DNA from: MWBF01 sp040772005
GTDB lineage: Bacteria > Chloroflexota > Anaerolineae > CG2-30-64-16
Direction of reading: 5' to 3'
Length of the DNA stretch: 24,329 nt
NCBI GenBank assembly: GCA_040772005.1
Contig: JAXGYZ010000017.1
Span: 1-24,329, forward strand
Under the pieces are notes generated by a model. It searched no databases, was not told the origin of the DNA, and was given only the letters and a program-made list of their open reading frames with translations. Position numbers and translations under genes: made by a program. Within the stretch, counting starts at the first letter, position 1; each line of letters opens with the position of its first letter. This document shows positions 6,901 through 14,368 of the stretch, in pieces.

Positions 6901-8703
6901 GCGATGCCCGATGGCCGGGTTATGGTAGTCTGGCAGACATACAATGGGTTACGACAGCGCAGCAGCGCTGACGGCGGCGCCACCTGGTCGGAAGAACGCC
7001 AGATCACCGATTGGGGGTGCGCCAGGCCCGGCCTCGCGGCGGCCGGCCAGGACCTGTGGCTGGTCTATGAGAGGGAGGGCGATATCTGGTATCGCACCAG
7101 CTTAGACGGTGGCGCCACCTGGCCGCCTGAACAGCGTTTCACGTGCTTCGTCGGGCCAGACTCTGCGCCGGCAGCAGTCGCGCTCGCGTCGGGTCGCATC
7201 GGCCTAGCCTGGACATCGGAGCGCAGCAGCAACCCGGATATCTGGTATGGCAGCCCTGGCGGGCGGGACGATATCAACCCGCCGCCTTATGTGTCGGCCA
7301 TCGAACATCAGCCGCGGCCCAACCCGGACAGCGACGACGTCATCACGTTCCGCGCATGGGCAGCGGATGAGGCCGCCGTGGCCGGCGCTCATGCGGTCGT
7401 GCGGGTGGAACGCGCTGCCCAACCTGATATGCTCATGGAACTGCCGATGTACGACGACGGTACGCATGGGGACGACTCGGCAGGTGACGGTGTGTGGAGC
7501 GCCAACCACGCGCCGTTGGCGGAAGGCAGCCGGGTGACGTATCTTGTCATCGCCACGGATGCGACCGGCAACCGGTATCGCTACCCAGGCCAGGGTTCCT
7601 TCACGGTGTTGCCTCGGTTCGCCAAGACCGCCCCGCTCCTCTTCGTGGCAGATGCCGGCGGCAACAACACCCCTGCTGACACCGCCTGGTTCCGGCCTTA
7701 CTACACAGCGGCCCTGGATGCGTTGGGCTACCGTTATGATACCTGGGATACCGCAACGCGTGGCGAACCGACCAGCGCAATCCTGAACCAATACACGCAC
7801 GGCGTGGTCATCTGGGCCGTCCCCTATTGGGGTTACGTCACCGAATACGGTTCGGCCAGCATCAGTGCGCTGAAGTCATACCTGGATGCGGGCGGCGGAT
7901 TGTTCATCACCGGCCAGAACATTGCGCAGGCCCTCCAGTATTCGTGGTATGGCAGTCGAACCTTCCTTAACGACTATCTGCACGTCACCTTCAGGCAGGA
8001 ACATACAGGGCTGTATGCCCTGGCCGGTGCGGCCGGCGATCCGATCGGCAACGGGCTGGCGTTGAACATCTCAGGTGGCGACGGCGCCAACAACCAGTAT
8101 TCCCTGGATGAGGTGGATCCCATCACACTGGCGGAGGTCCTCTTCACCTACCAGGCCGGGGTCAGCGCCATGCTGGCCGAACCGTTCCGCCCGGAGGCGG
8201 ATGCGCCGGGCAGTTCGCAGGCCCTGGCTGCGCCTGAGACCGACGCCGCTGCCGCGCCCGCCGGCAATGTCGGCTCGGGTACGGCAGGCGTGCGCGTAGA
8301 TGCTGGCAAGTACAGGGCTGTCTTCCTCGCCTTTGGGTTCGAAGCAATCAACAGCGCGGCTGATCGCCAGGTCGTGATGGCGCGGGTGCTGAACTGGCTC
8401 GCCGTTCGTCAGCCTGGTTCACTTTATCTGCCTCTTGTCTTTGCCCGGTCTGCTGCACCCGATTCCTTCTGGGCAGCTCGCACTCGCCTGCAAGCCGGCG
8501 AGTGTACGACGCTCCACTGGTCAGTCACGAACGCCCAGGAGGTCTACCTCAACAATCAAGGAGTTACGGGCCAGGGCACGGTTGAGGTATGTCCGATGCA
8601 GACTACCACGTATGTCTTGCGCGTCGTCAGGACCGGCGGAGCAACACAGGAGTATCGCCTGACGATTGTCGTGGACGAGCCTCTGGCCCTGAGCGAAGGA
8701 TGA
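3916..8703 (+). CDS. giant exported protein with tandem-duplicated Asp-box propeller / Ig-like / amidotransferase-fold modules
   Basis: 1595-residue secreted protein. GGAGG at 3906-3910 sits 5 nt before the ATG. A Sec signal peptide ends at AMA-QT (cleavage after residue 32). Residues about 55-739 and 836-1499 are two copies of one composite module. Each begins with five Asp-box motifs of the S-x-D-G-G-x-T-W type, as in sialidase-like propellers. A paired-Cys GCC motif and an Ig-like domain (PPYV...GSFTVLP) follow. Then comes a Rossmann-like domain containing LFVPDAGG or LFVADAGG and GGxLxITGQNIA, resembling amidotransferase-fold domains of large exported proteins. A Ser/Pro/Ala linker interrupts the last domain of each copy. 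An FN3-like segment (about 740-835) joins the copies. The C-terminus has an LYLPLVFA segment and a final Ig-like domain. I see no clear catalytic site, so adhesion or glycan binding is likelier than hydrolysis. Confidence 0.85.
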   Translation: MKPRAFVQCMAVVLMTLLIAVGGLTTAHDAMAQTGAPDEAASTSVLIPPGSPPVQVTTDPANDERPALVQTADGNLLTVFARYGGLWSRSSMDGGATWTDERQITGCCVYNYSLARVGVTLWLAYDVEKLIEIPDPSGGIELLIKNEIWYRTSSDGGVTWSAESKFATDATDSDRESNPTVYTATDGKLWVVWQSRRTGNLDLWYKTSPDGGVTWSADARLTTSGEEDHSPTMTQAPDGRMVVVWSRWDTLWQRTSTDGITWSSERQIVTRGHTSSLAAAGGNLWLAYELEGDVWYRTSANQGLNWSAATQFTRFVAGDGAPALGVLTDGTLRLVWHSFRSSNWDIWFGSEDPNPPPYVEWIAHRPQGNPDSDDVITFSAFALDETGVANVSLLWTLDGVAQPDLPMFDDGMHGDTVAGDGEWSIQHEPLPALSQVTYSACATDTDGNRYCHPGWGSFTVLPPHIKTADILFVPDAGGYDTEGFRSYYTDALDAQGYKYDIWDTGLRSVPGGAILDQYAEGIVIWSVPSDGYVTWDSTARAALQAYLNNGGKLLITGQNIARYLSGYDGTDFLHDYLHATYRQDDSGLYDLVGTSGDPIGHGLSFNISGGDGANNQYSKDVISPVSPAQVIFTYQPSGTGMLAEPLRPAEMPPPSLQDTNRSAVSPDRSALPATSEPTAVPATPLPPTVTPAPPPQANAAVRVDTGTYRVVYLAFGFEGINSAAYRAATMERAVAWLAGRPARPAQLMPEYAQTVQTGDIGFSWISVLGAQNYRIQIDTVATFDSPRLIDKMVVGTSYTHSFTTLGMHYWRVRAEDPEGAWTYHWPFSVAAGVTQVTTDLADDTTPALVETAAGNLLSVFVRKGQLWSRASTDGGATWEAEKQIAAGCCSYNPSLARATDGTLWLAYDRDGDIWYRTSANGGNSWLAEKPLTTHGAGDYDPVVFQAADGKLWVVWQSSRAEYYSIWYKTSANNGVTWSADTKLSSDYENYAPAAAAMPDGRVMVVWQTYNGLRQRSSADGGATWSEERQITDWGCARPGLAAAGQDLWLVYEREGDIWYRTSLDGGATWPPEQRFTCFVGPDSAPAAVALASGRIGLAWTSERSSNPDIWYGSPGGRDDINPPPYVSAIEHQPRPNPDSDDVITFRAWAADEAAVAGAHAVVRVERAAQPDMLMELPMYDDGTHGDDSAGDGVWSANHAPLAEGSRVTYLVIATDATGNRYRYPGQGSFTVLPRFAKTAPLLFVADAGGNNTPADTAWFRPYYTAALDALGYRYDTWDTATRGEPTSAILNQYTHGVVIWAVPYWGYVTEYGSASISALKSYLDAGGGLFITGQNIAQALQYSWYGSRTFLNDYLHVTFRQEHTGLYALAGAAGDPIGNGLALNISGGDGANNQYSLDEVDPITLAEVLFTYQAGVSAMLAEPFRPEADAPGSSQALAAPETDAAAAPAGNVGSGTAGVRVDAGKYRAVFLAFGFEAINSAADRQVVMARVLNWLAVRQPGSLYLPLVFARSAAPDSFWAARTRLQAGECTTLHWSVTNAQEVYLNNQGVTGQGTVEVCPMQTTTYVLRVVRTGGATQEYRLTIVVDEPLALSEG
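4078..8205 (+). repeat. internal gene duplication: two ~1.79-kb coding repeats
   Basis: The segment from about 4078 to 5865 is repeated at about 6421 to 8205, both close to 1.79 kb. Translations align domain by domain with the same motif order and nearly the same spacing. Examples are QVTTD at the start of each, NPDSDDVITF in each Ig-like domain, and NISGGDGANNQYS near each end. DNA copies have clearly diverged, so this is an old in-frame duplication and not a recent assembly artefact. Similarity extends about 200-265 bp further on each side, past the linkers, to the LAFGFE motifs. Confidence 0.85.
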
Positions 8704-8760
8704 TTGCCTGACCCCTGGCACGGGCGTCGACTGTAACCATCCGGTGCCCACTGGCACTGC

Positions 8761-8808
8761 GTGGGGTCAGGTTCCTGCCATCCATGACAGGAACCTGACC
8801 CCACTTTT
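8761..8808 (+). terminator. 17-bp perfect palindrome plus T-run; intrinsic terminator or REP-like repeat
   Basis: GTGGGGTCAGGTTCCTG (8761-8777) is an exact inverted repeat of 8788-8804, with a 10-nt loop. TTTT follows at 8805-8808. It lies 58 nt past the giant gene's stop and ends 18-21 nt before the next start codon. The stem and short T-run suit a terminator, but a 17-bp perfect stem is longer than usual. A third copy of the core, CCTGACCCC at 8707-8715, lies just upstream in inverted orientation. This suggests a mobile palindromic (REP-like) sequence that may also terminate transcription. Confidence 0.6.
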
Positions 8809-8825
8809 CCCCAGGGGAGGCGATG

Positions 8826-9263
8826 ATGCAGAACAGACTGCGTTGGGCCAGCCTCAGCTTGCTCGTGGTCTTGCTGCTGGCGGGCTGCGGAGGCACGTTG
8901 AGGTTGCGAGTGGTCACCGTACGCACCCCGACGCCAACACCGAGGGCCAGCGCCATACCTTCGCCCACACCAACCGCGAGCGCCACGCCCACGCAGACGC
9001 CAGCCTCCGCATACGCCATCAGGGTCGACGATTTCGTTTCGCAACTCGTTCAGATTGCCGATCAACAGCCGCTGTGTGGAACCATCGGAAGGGCTCCCGG
9101 AACCTCTCGCTCCAGGCCCTGGGCTGGGGGGCGCTGTCTGGCGGAACGGGCCGGGCAGGAGCCTGTCCTGTGGCAAGCCGTGGGGACGGATTCATTTCTC
9201 CGGGAGGGCTATCGTCTGCTGACGCTCAGTATCACGGCAGATCGGGCACGATCTCCCGGCTAG
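8826..9263 (+). CDS. small lipoprotein sharing its signal region with the kelch lipoprotein
   Basis: 145-residue predicted lipoprotein of unknown function. ATG 8826 is preferred over ATG 8823 because GGGGAGG at 8814-8820 would be only 2 nt from the latter. The signal peptide is 20 residues with lipobox LLAGC. The residues from C21 onward, CGGTLRLRVV, closely match CGGTLRMQVV at the same position of the kelch lipoprotein. A Thr/Pro-rich spacer (about 34-61) follows. The C-terminal 80 residues resemble nothing I recognise and hold two cysteines (C84, C104). No kelch repeats are present, so it is either a short paralogue or the front of a longer gene that has lost its domain. The last part of the reading frame is less certain than the first, and a frameshift in it cannot be excluded. 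Confidence 0.6.
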   Translation: MQNRLRWASLSLLVVLLLAGCGGTLRLRVVTVRTPTPTPRASAIPSPTPTASATPTQTPASAYAIRVDDFVSQLVQIADQQPLCGTIGRAPGTSRSRPWAGGRCLAERAGQEPVLWQAVGTDSFLREGYRLLTLSITADRARSPG

Positions 9264-9388
9264 CGGTTGTGCCGCTGCTCCAAAAAACCGCGCAAACGTG
9301 AGCTTACCCACGTCGTTCCGCTCCGCGTTGTGATATACGTCAAATTTGTCCAGCCAAGTTGCCATACCGGATTGGAGATATCCTCGCC

Positions 9389-10741
9389 ATGTCCGAACTA
9401 TCCACCCAGGAACGCTTCAAGCGCGGTGCGGCGGACGCGGGCCGCTATTTTCGCTTCATGGCCGATTTCATCGGCTTCACGGACGCACATGCCGAAACCA
9501 TCCGCGGGACCCGTCTCATCATCGAAAAGCACATCCCCCGCATCGTGGGTGAGTTTTATGCGCAGTTGCTCAGCTTTCCGGCCACCCGCAAGCATTTCCT
9601 CAAGGCCGACGGCACGCTGGACCAGGACTACCTGGAGCTCCGCATGCAGCACCAGGTCAGCTTCTGGCGGCGCACCGCGTCCGGCCAGTACGACGAGGAT
9701 TACGCGCGTTTCGTGGACTATGTGGGCCGCGCGCATACCGCGCTCGGCGCGGATTCCAAGATCTACATCCCGGAGCGTTACGTCCTGGGCATGATCGGCT
9801 TCGTGGGCGGGCAGGTGGCCGCCGCGCTGGCCGCGGAGCTGCACGACCAAGACCCCGACCTCGAGACGCGCAGCCTGGCTGCGTGGCACGCCCTGCTCAT
9901 GGTGCTGCTCGAGCTTCTCTCGCGGCCGTACGGCGAGGGCCGCGAGCCGGAGTCTTACCAACCGGCCGAGGACATCACCGAGGAGCCCGTACACGACCTT
10001 GCGTTGGAGATTTACGAGAAGAGCCTGGGCATCGCGCGTTCGGTCGAACTTAGCGAGATCTACGTCGGCACGGTCGATGAGATCCCTGAAGGGGCGCGCA
10101 AGATCGTGGCCGCTGAGGGCCTGTCCATCGGCGTGTTCCGCCGCAACGGACAGTGGTATGCGCTGCAGAATAGCTGCCTGCATCGCGGTGGACCGGTCTG
10201 TACCGGCGAACTGGCGGGCAACACGCTGACCTGTCCCTGGCATGGCTACCAGTACGACCTGCCGACCGGCCAGATGCTGCTGGACCGCTCGACGGCCCTC
10301 CCCACTTATCCGGTCACGGTGCGCGACGGCCGCGTGACCGTGCGGGTTCCCGTCTATCGTCGCGAGCAGCCGGATGTCTCGCTGGAAGGCCTGTTCGGTG
10401 TCGCCGCGCGGGCCGCACGCGCGGTCGATGTCGGGCCGGACCAGTTCCGCGTCGCCGACCTGCAGCCGGGACAGGTCAGGCGGGTCGAGGTCGCGGGACA
10501 GGCCGTGGCCGTTTGCAACGTCGCCGGCCACTTCTACGCGGTGCAGGATGCGTGCACTCATGCCGACGGGCCGCTCAGCGAGGGACAGCTCGATGGGCAG
10601 CACATCATCTGCCCGTGGCACGCGTCGCGGTTCGATGTCCTCACCGGTGCGGTGCTGGACGGCCCGGCCAGCGAACCGGTACGGACCTATCGCGTCGTGA
10701 TCGAGGGCGACCTGGGCCGCGTGGAGCCGGGTCCGGCGTAA
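9389..10741 (+). CDS. protoglobin fused to two Rieske [2Fe-2S] domains
   Basis: 450-residue cytoplasmic hemoprotein/iron-sulfur fusion. ATG 9389 is chosen over an upstream in-frame TTG at 9359, though its GGAG (9374-9377) is rather distant. Residues about 10-185 match the protoglobin/globin-sensor fold: the FYAQLLSFP helix, a conserved QHQVSFW segment, and VGRAHTALG followed by IPERYV, where H116 fits the proximal heme ligand. Residues about 222-322 form Rieske domain 1 with ligands C263-x-H265 and C282-x2-H285. Residues about 352-444 form Rieske domain 2 with C389-x-H391 and C408-x2-H411. All eight cluster ligands are present. No membrane segment or flavin domain is visible. By inference, the Rieske centres pass electrons to or from the heme, in gas sensing, NO detoxification or reductive chemistry. 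I do not recognise this architecture as a described one. Confidence 0.88.
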   Translation: MSELSTQERFKRGAADAGRYFRFMADFIGFTDAHAETIRGTRLIIEKHIPRIVGEFYAQLLSFPATRKHFLKADGTLDQDYLELRMQHQVSFWRRTASGQYDEDYARFVDYVGRAHTALGADSKIYIPERYVLGMIGFVGGQVAAALAAELHDQDPDLETRSLAAWHALLMVLLELLSRPYGEGREPESYQPAEDITEEPVHDLALEIYEKSLGIARSVELSEIYVGTVDEIPEGARKIVAAEGLSIGVFRRNGQWYALQNSCLHRGGPVCTGELAGNTLTCPWHGYQYDLPTGQMLLDRSTALPTYPVTVRDGRVTVRVPVYRREQPDVSLEGLFGVAARAARAVDVGPDQFRVADLQPGQVRRVEVAGQAVAVCNVAGHFYAVQDACTHADGPLSEGQLDGQHIICPWHASRFDVLTGAVLDGPASEPVRTYRVVIEGDLGRVEPGPA

Positions 10742-10752
10742 GCCACCCGTGC

Positions 10753-10778
10753 AACCTTCTACCTTCCAACCTTCAACC
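10753..10778 (+). repeat. degenerate short tandem repeat (ACCTTCN units)
   Basis: AACCTTCT, ACCTTCC and AACCTTCA run head to tail in the 142-bp gap before the URO-D-like gene, with a 7-8-bp period. The strand is strongly pyrimidine-biased. A related four-unit array lies at 12385-12412, so such short arrays seem to recur in this genome's gaps. No function is evident. Confidence 0.45.
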
Positions 10779-10803
10779 CACAATCGCCCGCGCCTGCCCG
10801 CAG

Positions 10804-10833
10804 TAGACGTCATCCGCCGGGCTGCGGTATACT
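10804..10833 (+). promoter_or_regulatory. probable promoter of the URO-D-like gene
   Basis: TAGACG (10804-10809, four of six matches to TTGACA) lies 18 bp before a TATACT -10 element (10828-10833, five of six). Transcription would start near 10840 and give a leader of about 44 nt before the TTG start. The -35 is weak. The same TATACT hexamer appears in the promoter at 31-59. Confidence 0.45.
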
Positions 10834-10883
10834 GCGGACAAACTGCATCGCCCGCCGGACTGCGGGCCGAGAGGAGCTATACC

Positions 10884-11813
10884 TTGAACAAGCGTGAGCT
10901 GATGCTGAACGTGATCGAAGGCCGGGCACCTGCCGGCTACACCCCGGCTGCCTTCTTCCTGCACTTCGGGCCGGAGTATCACACGGGCCAGGCCGCTATT
11001 GACCGCCACCTCCAGTTCTTCCGTCACACGGGCATGGACTTCGTCAAGATTCAATACGAGCAGGGGATGAGCACCTATCCCCTCGCCTCGCCCGCAGATT
11101 GGGCGCGGGCCCCGCGGCTGACCGAGGAGGACTTCGCGCCGACCGTGAACGTCGTGCGCGGGCTGGTGGAGGCCGCGGGCCGCGATGCGCTGGTCCTCCT
11201 GACCCTCTATTCGCCCTTCATGTGGGCGCGGCACCTGGCAGGCGCGGACGTGCTGCACAAGCACCTGCGCGAGCACCCGGCGGAGGCCGTCAAGGGCCTC
11301 GAGATCAGCACGGAGAACGTGCTGACCCTCGTGCGCGCGTGCAAGCGTGCGGGAGTGGACGGCTTCTATGCGTCTACGCAGGGTGGCGAGGCCTTCCGCT
11401 TCGGGGGCACGGACCTGTTCGAGAAGCTGGTCAAGCCGACCGATCTGGCCGTCTGGGATGAGATGGCTTCGTGCCGCTTCAATATCCTGCACATCTGCGA
11501 CTACGAAGGCTCCTATGACGACCTGGCTCCCTTCGTCGATTATCCGGGGCATGTCGTCAATTGCAGCCTGGAGGTGGGCGACCGGCATATGACGCCCAGG
11601 GAGGCGGCCGCGCTGTTTGGCCGGCCGTTCATGGGCGGGCTGGAACGCAAGGGCCTCCTGGCGACGGGCACGCCTGCGGAAGTCCGCCGCGCGGCGCAGG
11701 CAGTCCTCGCGGATGCGCCGGACCGCTTCATCCTGGCCGCGGACTGCACTGTGCCCGGCGATACATCATGGGACAATCTGGCCGCGGCCATCGCTGTGGC
11801 GCACGGGCACTGA
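10884..11813 (+). CDS. uroporphyrinogen decarboxylase-superfamily protein (possible zinc methyltransferase branch)
   Basis: 309-residue cytoplasmic protein of the URO-D TIM-barrel superfamily. TTG 10884 is chosen because GAGGAG (10871-10876) lies 7 nt upstream and the N-terminus, MNKRELMLNVIEGR, is typical of the family; ATG 10902 is the alternative. The C-terminus, FILAADCTVPGDTSWDN, matches the usual family ending with a glycine/cysteine turn and T-x-x-x-N. The barrel contains LHICDYEG, giving an H203-x-C205 pair, with C288 near the end. This His-x-Cys...Cys pattern is the zinc site of corrinoid-dependent methyltransferases of the MtaA/MtbA type, not of heme-pathway HemE. Assignment to a methyltransferase role is inference, since no corrinoid protein is encoded nearby. 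It follows the protoglobin-Rieske gene but probably has its own promoter. Confidence 0.78.
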   Translation: MNKRELMLNVIEGRAPAGYTPAAFFLHFGPEYHTGQAAIDRHLQFFRHTGMDFVKIQYEQGMSTYPLASPADWARAPRLTEEDFAPTVNVVRGLVEAAGRDALVLLTLYSPFMWARHLAGADVLHKHLREHPAEAVKGLEISTENVLTLVRACKRAGVDGFYASTQGGEAFRFGGTDLFEKLVKPTDLAVWDEMASCRFNILHICDYEGSYDDLAPFVDYPGHVVNCSLEVGDRHMTPREAAALFGRPFMGGLERKGLLATGTPAEVRRAAQAVLADAPDRFILAADCTVPGDTSWDNLAAAIAVAHGH

Positions 11814-11846
11814 GCCGCGGCGGAGGAGCCTGATCGGGGTTTGTCT

Positions 11847-12356
11847 ATGCGGGTGTCACGTCTCTGCGTCTGGCTGCTGATGATGTTGGGACTCCTGCAA
11901 CTGGGCCACTTCGGGCCGCAGTTGCCAGAGCGCGTCGCCACGCACTTTGACGGGCAAGGCTTTGCCGATGGCTGGTCGTCCAGGACCGAGTTCTACTGGA
12001 CGACCCTTGCCATGATCATTGGCACGGGGCTGCTCTCTTTGGGCATCATCTGGTTGGTGAGCCGGATCCCGGCTGCACATATCAACCTGCCCAACAAAGA
12101 CTACTGGCTGGCGCCTGAGCGCCGGGTGGCCACCCTGGACGTGATGGGACGTCATATGGAATGGCTCGCCGCCGCGACCCTCGTCCTGCTGCTCGGCATC
12201 ACGCAACTGACCATCGAGGCGAACCTTACCGGCAGCGGTACCCTGGGCGATGCCTTCTGGTGGCTGTTCGGCGGCTACATGCTGTTCGTGGTCGGTTGGC
12301 TGGTGAGGTTCCTGCGGCAGTTCTACGTCGCGGTGCCGCGCCAGGATCTGCGGTAG
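11847..12356 (+). CDS. DUF1648 (SdpI-like) integral membrane protein
   Basis: 169-residue protein with four predicted membrane helices at about 5-22, 52-72, 104-124 and 134-154. Between the first two lies the DUF1648 signature LPERVATHFDGQGFADGW. DUF1648 proteins include SdpI, an immunity and signalling protein in Bacillus, but most members are uncharacterised. This one lacks the longer C-terminal half of full SdpI homologues. ATG 11847 is preferred to the in-frame TTG two codons earlier. No strong ribosome site precedes it, and it starts 33 bp after the URO-D-like stop, so it is likely co-transcribed with that gene. Function unknown. Confidence 0.78.
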   Translation: MRVSRLCVWLLMMLGLLQLGHFGPQLPERVATHFDGQGFADGWSSRTEFYWTTLAMIIGTGLLSLGIIWLVSRIPAAHINLPNKDYWLAPERRVATLDVMGRHMEWLAAATLVLLLGITQLTIEANLTGSGTLGDAFWWLFGGYMLFVVGWLVRFLRQFYVAVPRQDLR

Positions 12357-12384
12357 GCGAAGCCGCCATAGTGGCCCGTCCACA

Positions 12385-12412
12385 AATCTTCAATCTTCAA
12401 TCAGCAATCTTC
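12385..12412 (+). repeat. four-unit heptamer repeat AATCTTC between convergent genes
   Basis: Units AATCTTC, AATCTTC, AATCAGC and AATCTTC follow without gaps in the 62-bp space between the DUF1648 gene and the converging transporter operon. Only the third unit deviates. There is no hairpin here, so it is not an intrinsic terminator. It resembles the short tandem heptamer arrays known from cyanobacterial intergenic DNA; the comparison is by form only. Confidence 0.6.
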
Positions 12413-12418
12413 GACCCG

Positions 12419-13369
<951 letters not shown>

Positions 13370-13374
13370 CGCGC

Positions 13375-14361
13375 TTATTCTCCGGCCAGCCAGCAGGCAA
13401 CTTTGTGGTCGAGGGCGACGAAGCGGTGGGGCGGCATCTCTGCCACACAGCGCTCCCAGGCGTGCGGACAGCGCGGGTGGAAGGGGCAGCCGCTGGGGAG
13501 GTTCGCCAGCGAAGGCGGCGCGCCGGGCACACCCACGCGCATGGCCTTGTCGCCGAACCGCGGCAGCGAGTTGATGAGGTACTGGGTGTATGGATGGAAA
13601 GGCGCACCGTAGATGGTGCGGGTGGGCGCCTCCTCGACCATCCTGCCCGCATACATGATGCCCACCCGGTCCGCGATGTTCGCCTGCACGCCCATATCGT
13701 GCGTCACGATGACGATAGTGTTCTCGAGCTTCCGCTGGATGTCCTTGAGTAGCTGCACTACGCCGCGCTGTACGACCACATCCAGCGCCGTGGTCGGCTC
13801 ATCCGCGATGATGAGCCGCGGCTTGAGCAGCGCAGCCAGCGCGATGGTCACCCGCTGGCGCATCCCGCCGGAGAGCTGGTGCGGGTAGCTGTCCAGGATG
13901 TTCGCCGGCAGCCCCAGCTCGGCGATGTGTTCCCGCGCCATCTGGAAGGCCTGCTCGTGCAAGCGGCGCTCCGTGTGGCTTTCGATGAAGTCCCGGTAAG
14001 TGTCTTTGAGCTTGAGCACAGGGTTGAGGACGCTCATTGAGCCCTGGGGCACGTAGGAGACGAACTCCCAGCGCAGCCGGCGCTTCTCCTCGTCGTCCAG
14101 CGTGGCGACATCGACTTCGACGCCGCTCATGTTGTAGAGGATGCGACCGCCGACCAGCCGCAAGGGCGGCTCGATCGAACCGGCCAGCGCTTTCAGCAGC
14201 GTCGTCTTGCCGCAGCCGCTCTCGCCCGCGATCCCGTAGACCTCGTCCTCCCGGATATCCAGGTCGACCTCGTTGACCGCCTTGACGACCTTCTGGGATC
14301 CGTAGACGTCGAGGAGATAGAAGGCCTTGAGCTTATCGGTGCGCAGGATGGTGTTGTTCAT
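13375..14361 (-). CDS. Opp/Dpp-type ABC transporter ATP-binding protein (OppD-like)
   Basis: 328-residue ATPase that pairs with the OppF-like subunit to drive import. Motifs are Walker A GESGCGKT (46-53), Q-loop Q106, signature LSGGM (163-167), Walker B LIIADEP with E188, and H-loop H221. The C-terminal domain has HPYTQYL and cysteines C292, C298, C305 and C323, again in the spacing of the OppD/DppD C-terminal cysteine cluster. Start ATG 14361 has GAGG 6 nt upstream. The gap from the permease gene is 7 bp, so translation is probably coupled. All catalytic residues are present and the length is normal for the family. Confidence 0.92.
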   Translation of the reverse strand: MNNTILRTDKLKAFYLLDVYGSQKVVKAVNEVDLDIREDEVYGIAGESGCGKTTLLKALAGSIEPPLRLVGGRILYNMSGVEVDVATLDDEEKRRLRWEFVSYVPQGSMSVLNPVLKLKDTYRDFIESHTERRLHEQAFQMAREHIAELGLPANILDSYPHQLSGGMRQRVTIALAALLKPRLIIADEPTTALDVVVQRGVVQLLKDIQRKLENTIVIVTHDMGVQANIADRVGIMYAGRMVEEAPTRTIYGAPFHPYTQYLINSLPRFGDKAMRVGVPGAPPSLANLPSGCPFHPRCPHAWERCVAEMPPHRFVALDHKVACWLAGE

Positions 14362-14368
14362 GGTGGCC

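Noticed and set aside
4140..7260. Sialidase (neuraminidase) activity for the giant protein, suggested by ten Asp-boxes
   Set aside because: Asp-boxes are structural and occur in many propellers. I could not find the catalytic Arg triad or the nucleophile Tyr/Glu arrangement, so only the fold is claimed.
9262..9276. Small hairpin AGCGG-ttgtg-CCGCT after the small lipoprotein gene
   Set aside because: Five base pairs and an A-run rather than a T-run on the coding strand; not enough for a terminator call.
8744..9301. Alternative frame through the small lipoprotein gene (185 codons)
   Set aside because: It lacks a signal peptide and is rich in Arg, His and Ala. The chosen frame has a ribosome site, lipobox and homology to the kelch lipoprotein signal.
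9331..9339. TGATATACG as a possible extended -10 for the protoglobin-Rieske gene
   Set aside because: No -35 at a workable distance and the last base of the hexamer is wrong; left uncalled.
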